Shown here: piece after piece, positions 14,910 through 21,468 of the stretch
Position numbering within the stretch: position 1 is the stretch's first letter
How the letters are laid out: the number at the start of each line of letters is the position of its first letter
DNA from: Candidatus Parcubacteria bacterium
GTDB taxonomy: Bacteria; Patescibacteriota; Minisyncoccia; Phycocordibacterales; SBAW01
Direction of reading: 5' to 3'
Assembly (NCBI GenBank): GCA_014379165.1
Contig: JACMMG010000010.1
Span: 1 to 21,468 of the forward strand
Length of the DNA stretch: 21,468 bases
Notes under the pieces: model-generated
What the model was told of the DNA's origin: nothing
Seen by the model: the letters and a program-made list of their open reading frames with translations, nothing else
Database searches by the model: none
Position numbers and translations under genes: made by a program

Positions 14910-17417
14910 ATGCCCGTATTTCTAGACACCTCTAACAAAAGAAAATTTTATTTTCGGCTCAGCGCAGTGGTAGTAATGCTCCTTCTGCTGGGTGGTGCTC
15001 TATTATTTGCGCTTGGCCTTTCTTTTTCTGTTCTCTCCAAAAAGCCGATTTCCTATGTACAAGCCGCAGAACGCTACCATTATTATTATAGTGCCGCCAA
15101 CGACAAAAAAGTCGCATTCACCGTGGACGACGGCCCGCACCCGCCGGTTTCAGAAGAGTTTTTTACCGTTCTTGAACAATATGACGCGCCGGCAACCTTT
15201 TTCTATATTGGAGAAAAGGCCCTCCTGCGGCCTGATATTGTTCGAGAAGCCGCAGAGCGGGGTTTTGATGTTGAGAATCATTCTTTTACGCACTCGCACG
15301 ATGCACACACCTCTTATACACGTCTTTCCGTTGAGCTTTCTGTAACGGGATATCTTATAGATCAAATAACGGGGGAACGGCCTCTTTTTTATCGGCCGCC
15401 GTACCTTCTTGGCATCGGAGTTGATCCAACCATAAACCCCTACCTGCCGCTTCCGGAGGACATGCTCTGGGCGCTCGAGCTCGGCTATTTGCCTATCGGC
15501 TCCGACATCGACCCTAAAGACTGGATTGCAACCTCGACTGAAGAAATAATCGCTCGGCTTGCACGCGAGCTCGAGAGCAAACCAAACGGTCGTATCATCC
15601 TTTTGCATGAAGATGCCACCATGGCAAAAGCGCTTCCCGCCACTATCGAGTACTTGCACAAAAACGGCTACTCGATCGTTTCCCTTGCCGAGCTTCTCAC
15701 CCCTCCAGAAGAAATATCACTTCTAGGAACTCTATGGCCTGGGGATACGAATGAGAAAACGAATGGGGATGTTTCAAAATTACAATGGTTCCTCTACGGC
15801 AAAGGATATCTTGACCCCTATGCACTGAGTGGCGTATTCGATACACAGACAAAAGCGGCCCTTACGGAATTTCAGATAGCGCAGGGTATTTTAGATCCTT
15901 CAAATCCGGATGCCGCGATTGCCGGCATCGCCGAAGCCTCGACCCGCGACCTCATCCGCACGCTTTCGCTTAAAGATACGATCGACAATGCTGGAAGCGT
16001 TTCAGGAAGGAGCCTATGGAATTCCGCAACAGCGCCCGTGGCCTATGGGGTACGCACGATCTACATTACTACCACCCCATTCTTGCGCGAGGCCCTAATC
16101 GGCATACTATTCCTCACCCTCATCCTTGTCGTCGCTCGCTCGCTTGGGCTCGCCGGGCTGCTGCTTTTTGGCCGTCTGCGACGCGTCCGGGTACCACAAG
16201 TAATCGCTATTAACGAGATGCCCGGCATTAGTGTTGTCATTCCCGCATATAACGAAGAAGAAAATATTGCCGCAACAATAGAAAGCGTCATTCGCTGTTC
16301 GTATCCCAAGCGCGAAATAATCGTTATAGACGACGGCTCGACAGACGGCACGGCGCAGCAGGTGCACGCGGTAATCGAGGCCTATCCGCAAGAAAAGGTA
16401 AAGCTCATTCAGCTGGAAAATGGCGGCAAGGCGCATGCGATCAATGTAGCGCTCGAGCATTCCCACTACGATATTATTGCGGTCCTCGATGCCGACGCCG
16501 CCATTGACCCCCATGCCTTGCAACATTTTGCAAAACATTTCCAAGACTCGGGGGTGGGAGCCGTTGCGGGCCGCGTGCGCACGACCGGCAGGGGAAATAT
16601 GCTAGACGTGTTCCAAACGCTTGAATATGCGATAGGGCAAAACATAGACAAGAAAGCTTTCTCCGCGCTCGGTGCCGTGGGCGTGGTCCCGGGGCCGGCA
16701 GGAGCATGGCGCAAAGATGCCGTACTTGAAATGGGAGGCTTCAGTACCGACACCTTGGTAGAAGACCAGGACATGACGCTCACTCTGTTGCGCGCTGGAA
16801 AAAAAATTGTGTATGAGCCCCTTGCCCTTGCCTATACCGAAACGCCGCACAATGTAACTAACTTTCTCAAGCAGCGGTTCCGCTGGGTATATGGCACCAT
16901 GCAATGTTTTTGGAAGCACAAGGGTGCAATGGTGGAACAGCCAACGAGCAACATGAGCGTCGTGGTGCTCCCCAATACATTTATTTACAATATTTGTCTT
17001 CCGCTCCTGTATCCGTTTGCGGACTCGGCACTAATTATTGGGCTTATCTTCGGACAGTGGGAAACGCTGGTCCTTCCATTCTTGGTGTTTACGGCATTTG
17101 ATCTTTCCTACGCCTTCCTTGGCCTATGGGGAGAGCCGCGTGCAGGACGCTTACTGTTTGCGGTCCCACTTCAAAGAATACTATACCGTCAACTTTTGTA
17201 TTACACGGTCATGCGCGCCGTGGTGCGGGCGATCGAAGGCACAGGTTCGGGCTGGAATAAGTTCAGGAAGATAGGAGAAACGCAGCGGTATTACGTGCGC
17301 TCGCTTCGCACACCGGTCACGGTAGAGCCGGTGCCCGTATCTGGGGAGTCGCTCGCGGTCCCAATTGCTTCCCTAAGCGTATCATCATTAGCAGGAGGTC
17401 CCGAAGAAAGATCATAA
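14910..17417 (+). CDS. Fusion of polysaccharide deacetylase, peptidoglycan-binding-like domain and processive GT2 synthase
   Basis: The product has 835 residues. A membrane helix (about 15-42) precedes a NodB domain with TVDDGPHPP (71-79), ENHSFTH (122-128), RPPY (162-165), DPKDW (201-205) and LLHED (231-235). Residues about 285-327 form a peptidoglycan-binding-1-like unit (KLQWFLYGKGYLD ... GVFDTQTKAALTEFQ). A second membrane segment (about 393-420) leads to a cytoplasmic GT2 domain with SVVIPAYNEEENI (441-453), VIDDGSTDG (472-480), LDADA (526-530), VEDQDMT (617-623) and QRFRW (655-659). C-terminal membrane helices follow near 688-745. Topology puts the deacetylase outside and the synthase inside, like PgaB/IcaB and PgaC/IcaA joined in one chain. 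Likely role: synthesis and partial deacetylation of a surface polysaccharide, PNAG-like at best guess. No Shine-Dalgarno is seen at ATG 14910. Confidence 0.92.
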   Translation: MPVFLDTSNKRKFYFRLSAVVVMLLLLGGALLFALGLSFSVLSKKPISYVQAAERYHYYYSAANDKKVAFTVDDGPHPPVSEEFFTVLEQYDAPATFFYIGEKALLRPDIVREAAERGFDVENHSFTHSHDAHTSYTRLSVELSVTGYLIDQITGERPLFYRPPYLLGIGVDPTINPYLPLPEDMLWALELGYLPIGSDIDPKDWIATSTEEIIARLARELESKPNGRIILLHEDATMAKALPATIEYLHKNGYSIVSLAELLTPPEEISLLGTLWPGDTNEKTNGDVSKLQWFLYGKGYLDPYALSGVFDTQTKAALTEFQIAQGILDPSNPDAAIAGIAEASTRDLIRTLSLKDTIDNAGSVSGRSLWNSATAPVAYGVRTIYITTTPFLREALIGILFLTLILVVARSLGLAGLLLFGRLRRVRVPQVIAINEMPGISVVIPAYNEEENIAATIESVIRCSYPKREIIVIDDGSTDGTAQQVHAVIEAYPQEKVKLIQLENGGKAHAINVALEHSHYDIIAVLDADAAIDPHALQHFAKHFQDSGVGAVAGRVRTTGRGNMLDVFQTLEYAIGQNIDKKAFSALGAVGVVPGPAGAWRKDAVLEMGGFSTDTLVEDQDMTLTLLRAGKKIVYEPLALAYTETPHNVTNFLKQRFRWVYGTMQCFWKHKGAMVEQPTSNMSVVVLPNTFIYNICLPLLYPFADSALIIGLIFGQWETLVLPFLVFTAFDLSYAFLGLWGEPRAGRLLFAVPLQRILYRQLLYYTVMRAVVRAIEGTGSGWNKFRKIGETQRYYVRSLRTPVTVEPVPVSGESLAVPIASLSVSSLAGGPEERS

Positions 17418-17453
17418 TCATGGCACTTTTTGTTGTATTTATGAAAAATATAT

Positions 17454-18758
17454 ATGGCGACAGATAACTTTTGGAAATTATTTTGGTTAGGGACGATAGG
17501 AGTGCTCCTTCTTGGCTTTGTGATGAGTACGTCTTTGTTCTTTACGTACACCAACCGCACAGGACTTTTGGCAAGCGTTGGGGTGCTTGCCTACGACCCC
17601 GCTAAAGATCCATTTGAAAGCATCAGACAAGGAAATGTAGGCACCACGAGTCCCGCCATTGCTTCGGGAGTTCTCTATCAAGATGCACTACCGTTGCGCT
17701 CTGAAACCTGGGTTTGGCACGCGCAAGCTACTTGGCGCTCCATCGAGCAGGTCTCGGAAGGTCCGCGTGCAATGAAAGCGGTATTTCAGGAGGAAGGAGG
17801 AACAGTCGGAATAAACGGCATCCCACTAAATACTTCTGCTTTCCGCTCTCTTTCAATTGCGGTGCGTCCCGATACTGCCATACGCGACGTATATATAGAG
17901 TTGTACGACATCCATGGCGTCTCGCTCGGATTGCAGTCCCTTGCATGGTACACGCCCGAGAGACGTCTCTCTGCAAACGCGTGGAAGACTATCAAGATAC
18001 CGCTTGAAAATCTGCTTGGACTCAACCCGCCGACCACTATTACCGGCTTTAGTGTTTCCAGCCGCCAAGCAGGTACGGTATATGTCGATCAGGTAGTGCT
18101 CGAAAAAACATCTCTCGTTTACCCGCTGTGGGTTGCTCCTGTGGAGGTAATTGGCGCTCCGTACGATCCACTGGCTACCTCCACGCCTATTTCTCTTCCG
18201 TATACATTTGCGTTTACGCCAGAGAGTGTCTCCGCATGGCATACGTACTTTGGAAACTTTTTGCTCAGGAGCGACAGCATAGATGCGGGAACAAGACAAA
18301 ATGCTAGCTCTACCGGCTCCATGAGTATTCTACGAGGCGGGAAAGGGTGGAGTGATTATCGCGTAGATGCGACGGTAGAGTGGGGAGAAATGAGCGTCTT
18401 CGCTATCCTTACGCGTCTCACGAGTGATGGAGATTTTGCCTCATGCTCGTTTTCAGAAAAAGGACAAGTAGCGCAAATTTATCTGGTAAGCGAGGGAGAG
18501 TCCATGTTGGTGAAATCCGAGACAGCAAAGCTGTACCGCATTTTCCCATTGGGGAATACGAATGCAAGTAAAAAAGTTCAATTGCGAGCAGAAATTCTTT
18601 CCAATCGTCTGACGTGTATGGTGAATGGTCTTGACTTAGTGTCGGCGCTTTTGAACCTTCCTGAGACAGGAACCGTGGGGATTGAAACATGGGATACAAA
18701 TCCCGATGCCTCGCCTAACAAGCTGCGCGCGCTCATTGTTTTCCCTGTCCACATTTAA
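17454..18758 (+). CDS. Membrane-anchored protein with two predicted beta-sandwich carbohydrate-binding-like domains
   Basis: The product has 434 residues and lies 36 bases downstream of the fusion synthase on the same strand, so the two are probably one operon. An N-terminal membrane helix (about 11-33) is followed by a beta-rich domain (about 85-220) ending in GTVYVDQVVLE, a pattern seen at the end of CBM-type jelly rolls. A second domain (about 245-434) with WSDYRVDATVEWGEMSVFAILTR and LTCMVNGLDLV reads like a LamG/concanavalin-type lectin fold. No catalytic motif is visible. The likely job is to hold or guide the polysaccharide made by the upstream gene; this is inferred from context and fold type. 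TATGAA (17440-17445) eight bases before ATG 17454 may be a -10 box, but read-through is enough. Confidence 0.8.
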   Translation: MATDNFWKLFWLGTIGVLLLGFVMSTSLFFTYTNRTGLLASVGVLAYDPAKDPFESIRQGNVGTTSPAIASGVLYQDALPLRSETWVWHAQATWRSIEQVSEGPRAMKAVFQEEGGTVGINGIPLNTSAFRSLSIAVRPDTAIRDVYIELYDIHGVSLGLQSLAWYTPERRLSANAWKTIKIPLENLLGLNPPTTITGFSVSSRQAGTVYVDQVVLEKTSLVYPLWVAPVEVIGAPYDPLATSTPISLPYTFAFTPESVSAWHTYFGNFLLRSDSIDAGTRQNASSTGSMSILRGGKGWSDYRVDATVEWGEMSVFAILTRLTSDGDFASCSFSEKGQVAQIYLVSEGESMLVKSETAKLYRIFPLGNTNASKKVQLRAEILSNRLTCMVNGLDLVSALLNLPETGTVGIETWDTNPDASPNKLRALIVFPVHI

Positions 18759-18866
18759 AATTCACCAGTAAGCATACCCAAATGGGTAAACCAGGCGATA
18801 GCGAACAAGCCCTGGCTATGCGTAACGATACAGGAATGCCGAGCCCTCATGGCTCAATAAGAACGC

Positions 18867-19625
18867 TTAGGCGATAAGGTGTTTGATAAGATCTGCTGTT
18901 TCCTCCGGCCCAAATACGTCATGGGTTTTAACTCCCGTTTCAACAACGATCGCATCATTGCCGCCTTCCTCAAGCGCATCGCCAATGTAAAGCATTTCCG
19001 AAACCGATATGTCGGTAAATTCGATCAGTTTTCGTATCCCGTAGGCTTTGTTAACGCCTTTGCGCGTGATATCTATTGAGGTGTTCGCGTTAAGTCCAAT
19101 TGAAAAATCCGGAAGCCGCCGAAGAAGCGCTTGATATAATGGTTTGCGCTTTTCACGCGTAGGATCCCATTTCTTTTTTTCTTCCGGCGGTGCGTGTTGC
19201 CCAAGCGCCGAAAACGTAATCTGCGCGTCGCGGTCTTCTATTTGCTGCCCCCATTCCGGCTTACGCTCGGGAATGTTGTTTAGGCCTGTCTCAGCGAGTC
19301 CTTCTTTGAGCGCCTGCATAATACGGGCTCGTTCGAAGGTATTAAATGAATGATTGTATGCAACATGCCACGCGCCAGTTTTGTATACAAAACATTCAGC
19401 AGCATTCGTTGGAAATAGATATAGACGTTCCCAATGCGCCGTATCTGGAATGGAGGGAAGCAACTGATGCTCGAATTGCTCAAAACTTGCCCCTGAAAGT
19501 ATTGCCGCAGGCATTTTTGCAAGAAGCCCACCCAACAATTCTCCCATTTGCGGAGGGACCATTTCTTTGCTTTCAGCCAAGGTGCCATCAAGATCAAATG
19601 CGACAAGTTTTGGTTTGAAATTCAT
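18867..19625 (-). CDS. HAD-IIB hydrolase resembling eukaryote-type phosphomannomutase
   Basis: The product has 252 residues, the normal length for the PMM1/PMM2-like family. HAD motif I is DLDGTLAES (11-19, nucleophile and acid/base Asp), motif II LSGAS (43-47), the motif III Lys lies in ITRKGVNK (about 186-193) and motif IV is GDALEEGGND (215-224). The cap contains TFSALGQHAPPEEKKKWD (about 137-154), which parallels the SPIGR...EER region of phosphomannomutases and argues against a plain sugar phosphatase. It would interconvert mannose 6-phosphate and mannose 1-phosphate, feeding GDP-mannose. A GH130 gene lies 201 bases upstream on the same strand, giving a metabolic link. TATAGT (19638-19633) seven bases before the ATG makes a leaderless start likely. 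Confidence 0.85.
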   Translation of the reverse strand: MNFKPKLVAFDLDGTLAESKEMVPPQMGELLGGLLAKMPAAILSGASFEQFEHQLLPSIPDTAHWERLYLFPTNAAECFVYKTGAWHVAYNHSFNTFERARIMQALKEGLAETGLNNIPERKPEWGQQIEDRDAQITFSALGQHAPPEEKKKWDPTREKRKPLYQALLRRLPDFSIGLNANTSIDITRKGVNKAYGIRKLIEFTDISVSEMLYIGDALEEGGNDAIVVETGVKTHDVFGPEETADLIKHLIA

Positions 19626-19632
19626 TTACTCA

Positions 19633-19638
19633 ACTATA
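19633..19638 (-). promoter_or_regulatory. -10 box for the phosphomannomutase-like gene
   Basis: On the minus strand TATAGT is followed by TGAGTAA and then the ATG at 19625, so the predicted transcription start is one base before the start codon. No convincing -35 box is visible, which lowers confidence. Confidence 0.45.
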
Positions 19639-19674
19639 ACGCAATAGGTACCTTGGAGAATTTTTCTATCCCCA

Positions 19675-19689
19675 CATTCCGTTGGAATG
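19675..19689. repeat. Short inverted repeat CATTCC-gtt-GGAATG
   Basis: Two perfect 6-base arms surround a 3-base spacer, about 50 bases upstream of the phosphomannomutase-like start. It could be a regulator binding site or a small hairpin. Confidence 0.35.
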
Positions 19690-19737
19690 GTATAGGTAGG
19701 GTATACGCAGATTGAGTAAAAATACAACCTATAGTAA

Positions 19738-19757
19738 AATTATGATATATCATAATT
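19738..19757. repeat. Perfect 20-bp AT-rich palindrome
   Basis: AATTATGATA is followed directly by its reverse complement with no loop. It lies in the 201-base gap between the GH130 gene and the phosphomannomutase-like gene, on the upstream side of the latter. The lack of loop and GC content favours a dimeric protein site over a terminator. Confidence 0.55.
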
Positions 19758-19826
19758 CTTTTTCACCCCTACTGTGTATCACCTTTAGGAGTTTTTTTCT
19801 GAGAATAATGCTTCTAATCGCTTAAT

Positions 19827-21468
19827 TTACGTGAGATTGTTAGGAAAGAGAATGGCGAGGAGTTTTTTCAGCGACAGTTTTGCAACTCCAAGCACCGTAT
19901 CAGCGCCGCCATAATAAATAAGAAGCGTATCTCCTCGCAGGATACTTCCGCAGGAGAATACCGCATTGCGCACCATTCCTACTCGTTCGTATTCTTCCAG
20001 AGGTTCAAATATGGTGTCTACAGTACGCGACAAAACGATGCCTGGGTTATTAAGGTCAAGCAATACTGCTCCAAGCCGGTACGTGCCGGTTTTTGAAACG
20101 CCGTGGTAAATAAGCAGCCAGCCCTTTTTTGTCTTAATTGGCGGACCTGCAATTCCAATTTTTTGGGAATCCCACATACCCGGGCGCGGGCCCATTATCT
20201 CAATACACCGCGTGACTCGGCTTTTCTTGAAATCGAGTGTCGCTAGGTAATCCGCGCAAATCAGCGGATCGATTCGATGCAAGAGCATATACTGTCCGGC
20301 AACTTTCTCCGGAAGCAGGCAGCTATCTTTATCTTGAACTACATCAGGGGTGACAAGCTGCGGCTTTTCCCATTTATCCCAACGTTTGTTGAGAAAATCT
20401 TTAACACTTATCGAAGAAAGGGCGGCGCGCCATGGGTTTTGTCCGTCAAATGCGGTATAGATCAGATAGATCGTACTGCCAATTTGAGTTACTCGAGGGT
20501 CTTCGCATCCCTTTGATTCAAAATCTTCTCGTGGGGAATACACAGGCTGCGCCAAGCGTTCAGTGATCTTAATGCCATTTTTTGTCGCAGCGTACCCAAG
20601 CCGGGAAATTCCATCTTCTCCCACCGCGCGATACAAAATATGAATGATACCGTCTATTTCTATAGTGCCAGCATTAAAAACAGCTTTACTTTCCCATGGG
20701 TGTTCAACTATTGGAGAAAGGATTGGATTTTCTTTGACACGTACTGCAAGCTCAACTCTGCGCTCAGGCACCAAGGCACATAGCAAATCATCTAAATTGA
20801 TCGATGCTTTTGCGCATACCGTATCGGCCGCTCCGTAGTAAATATCGATCCTGCCGCTTTTATCGAGCAAGGCTCCAGAAGGGAAGACAATATTAGGAAC
20901 AACGCCGTATTTTTCATAGATTTCTTCGGGCACCATAATCGGTCCTTTCGTGCGGCCTACGATGACGCGCGGGTCTTTAAGGTCAAGAAGAAGTGCTTCA
21001 ATGCCGAAAACGCGTTCGCCACCACCAAAATAATTTTGAATGTAGGAATAAAAAATTAGCCATCCGTCCTTGGTTTTAATAGGGGCGGAGCCTACTTCGA
21101 CATGGTCGTGGTCGAACCGCAGCGGATTGATCGTATTTTCTCCCAACTGTGCGTGCCATTTTTCCCAGAATGATAGATCCCAGAGTTCTTCGAGTTTATC
21201 GCATTGGACAATCGCTATTTTTGCGGGCGGTTCATCGGTATGTGTGGTTACTATTGCGGTGATTTTCCCTCCAACACGATCTGGAAAAAGCGCCATCGCT
21301 TTAGCATTAAAGGGGGTTACAAGATGCTTCTCATCTATAGTCTCGAGATCTTTTGAGATCGCCATAGCGACCTTTATATTGCCCGGTCCAAATGGTTGCC
21401 CGCCGAGCGCGGTATAAAAAATAATGTATTTTCCTTCAAAAAACGTGACACGTGGATCTTCGCACCCA
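19827..21468 (-). CDS. Tandem two-module GH130 beta-mannoside phosphorylase-like protein (N-terminus outside window)
   Basis: The frame stays open to the window edge, so the ATG at 21365 is internal: the 34 residues before it begin GCEDPRVTFFEGKYIIFYTAL, a core GH130 motif. The visible 546 residues contain two related modules. The first (residues 1 to about 235) runs from GCEDPRV through SAPIKTKDGWLIFYSY to SGRIDIYYGAADTVCAKASINLDDLL. The second (about 240-546) runs from the strand ENPILSP and INGTI-like region through RLGYA, FESKGCEDPRV and GPPIKTKKGWLLIYHG to DTLLIYYGGADTVLGVAKLSLKKLL. Each parallels the other in order and spacing. GH130 enzymes are five-bladed propellers that phosphorolyse beta-mannosides to mannose 1-phosphate, or hydrolyse them; which applies here is not visible. 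The downstream phosphomannomutase-like gene fits a Man-1-P product. Confidence 0.9.
   Translation of the reverse strand, partial: GCEDPRVTFFEGKYIIFYTALGGQPFGPGNIKVAMAISKDLETIDEKHLVTPFNAKAMALFPDRVGGKITAIVTTHTDEPPAKIAIVQCDKLEELWDLSFWEKWHAQLGENTINPLRFDHDHVEVGSAPIKTKDGWLIFYSYIQNYFGGGERVFGIEALLLDLKDPRVIVGRTKGPIMVPEEIYEKYGVVPNIVFPSGALLDKSGRIDIYYGAADTVCAKASINLDDLLCALVPERRVELAVRVKENPILSPIVEHPWESKAVFNAGTIEIDGIIHILYRAVGEDGISRLGYAATKNGIKITERLAQPVYSPREDFESKGCEDPRVTQIGSTIYLIYTAFDGQNPWRAALSSISVKDFLNKRWDKWEKPQLVTPDVVQDKDSCLLPEKVAGQYMLLHRIDPLICADYLATLDFKKSRVTRCIEIMGPRPGMWDSQKIGIAGPPIKTKKGWLLIYHGVSKTGTYRLGAVLLDLNNPGIVLSRTVDTIFEPLEEYERVGMVRNAVFSCGSILRGDTLLIYYGGADTVLGVAKLSLKKLLAILFPNNLT

Noticed and set aside
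18759..18866. Terminator between the convergent genes at 18758 and 18867
   Set aside because: Short complementary pieces exist (TACCCA/TGGGTA, CCAGG/CCTGG, GAGCC/GGCTC), but none forms a stable stem followed by a T run on either strand.
19827..21365. ATG 21365 as the true start of the GH130 gene
   Set aside because: The frame stays open to the window edge and the preceding 34 residues contain the GH130 motif GCEDPRV, so this Met is internal.

Overview
The window looks like a chromosomal segment from an uncultivated Patescibacteria/CPR bacterium, most likely of the Parcubacteria type. This is an inference from gene style, not from a marker gene. The support is: a pilin with the class III GFTLIE leader; surface proteins built from Ig-like, vWA, NodB deacetylase and peptidoglycan-binding domains; the recurring GE(V/I)LG motif beside Gly/Ser/basic linkers; a CCTGCCGGCAGG-type palindrome; very small genes; and several -10 boxes placed so that transcription would start at the start codon. 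There are no phage, transposase, tRNA, rRNA or CRISPR features.

Layout. 2-472 is the 3' part of a type IV pilin gene, followed by a terminator. 656-5901 is a plus-strand run: a membrane GT2 polysaccharide synthase, an 81-aa membrane protein, a secreted Ig-Ig-NodB-CBM deacetylase with a prepilin-like N-terminus, and a membrane-anchored propeller-like protein. 6028-7545 is a secreted vWA protein ending in a peptidoglycan-binding domain. 7672-9170 holds three small plus-strand units with their own promoters or terminators: a Lys-rich micropeptide, a one-domain voltage-gated channel and a conserved membrane-anchored hypothetical. 9219-10991 is typA, preceded by a perfect 22-bp palindrome. Next come a 46-aa membrane protein and a membrane-anchored RlpA/3D-like protein. 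A second large deacetylase (CBM-NodB-HYR-Big-PGB) lies on the minus strand at 11978-14296. A 613-bp gap with a long hairpin separates it from a fusion gene (deacetylase, peptidoglycan-binding domain and processive GT2 in one chain) and a carbohydrate-binding-like membrane protein. At the right end, on the minus strand, are a phosphomannomutase-like HAD enzyme and a tandem two-module GH130 protein cut by the window edge.

How the genes may work together. The window is dominated by cell-envelope polysaccharide functions: two processive GT2 synthases, three NodB deacetylases in different architectures, several carbohydrate-binding-like modules and three peptidoglycan-binding modules. The fusion protein resembles a one-chain version of the PgaC/PgaB (IcaA/IcaB) pair, so a partly deacetylated beta-linked surface polysaccharide is a reasonable guess. 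GH130 enzymes typically make mannose 1-phosphate and eukaryote-type phosphomannomutases interconvert Man-1-P and Man-6-P, so the right end suggests a mannose-phosphate supply or salvage branch. typA and the channel look like bystanders.
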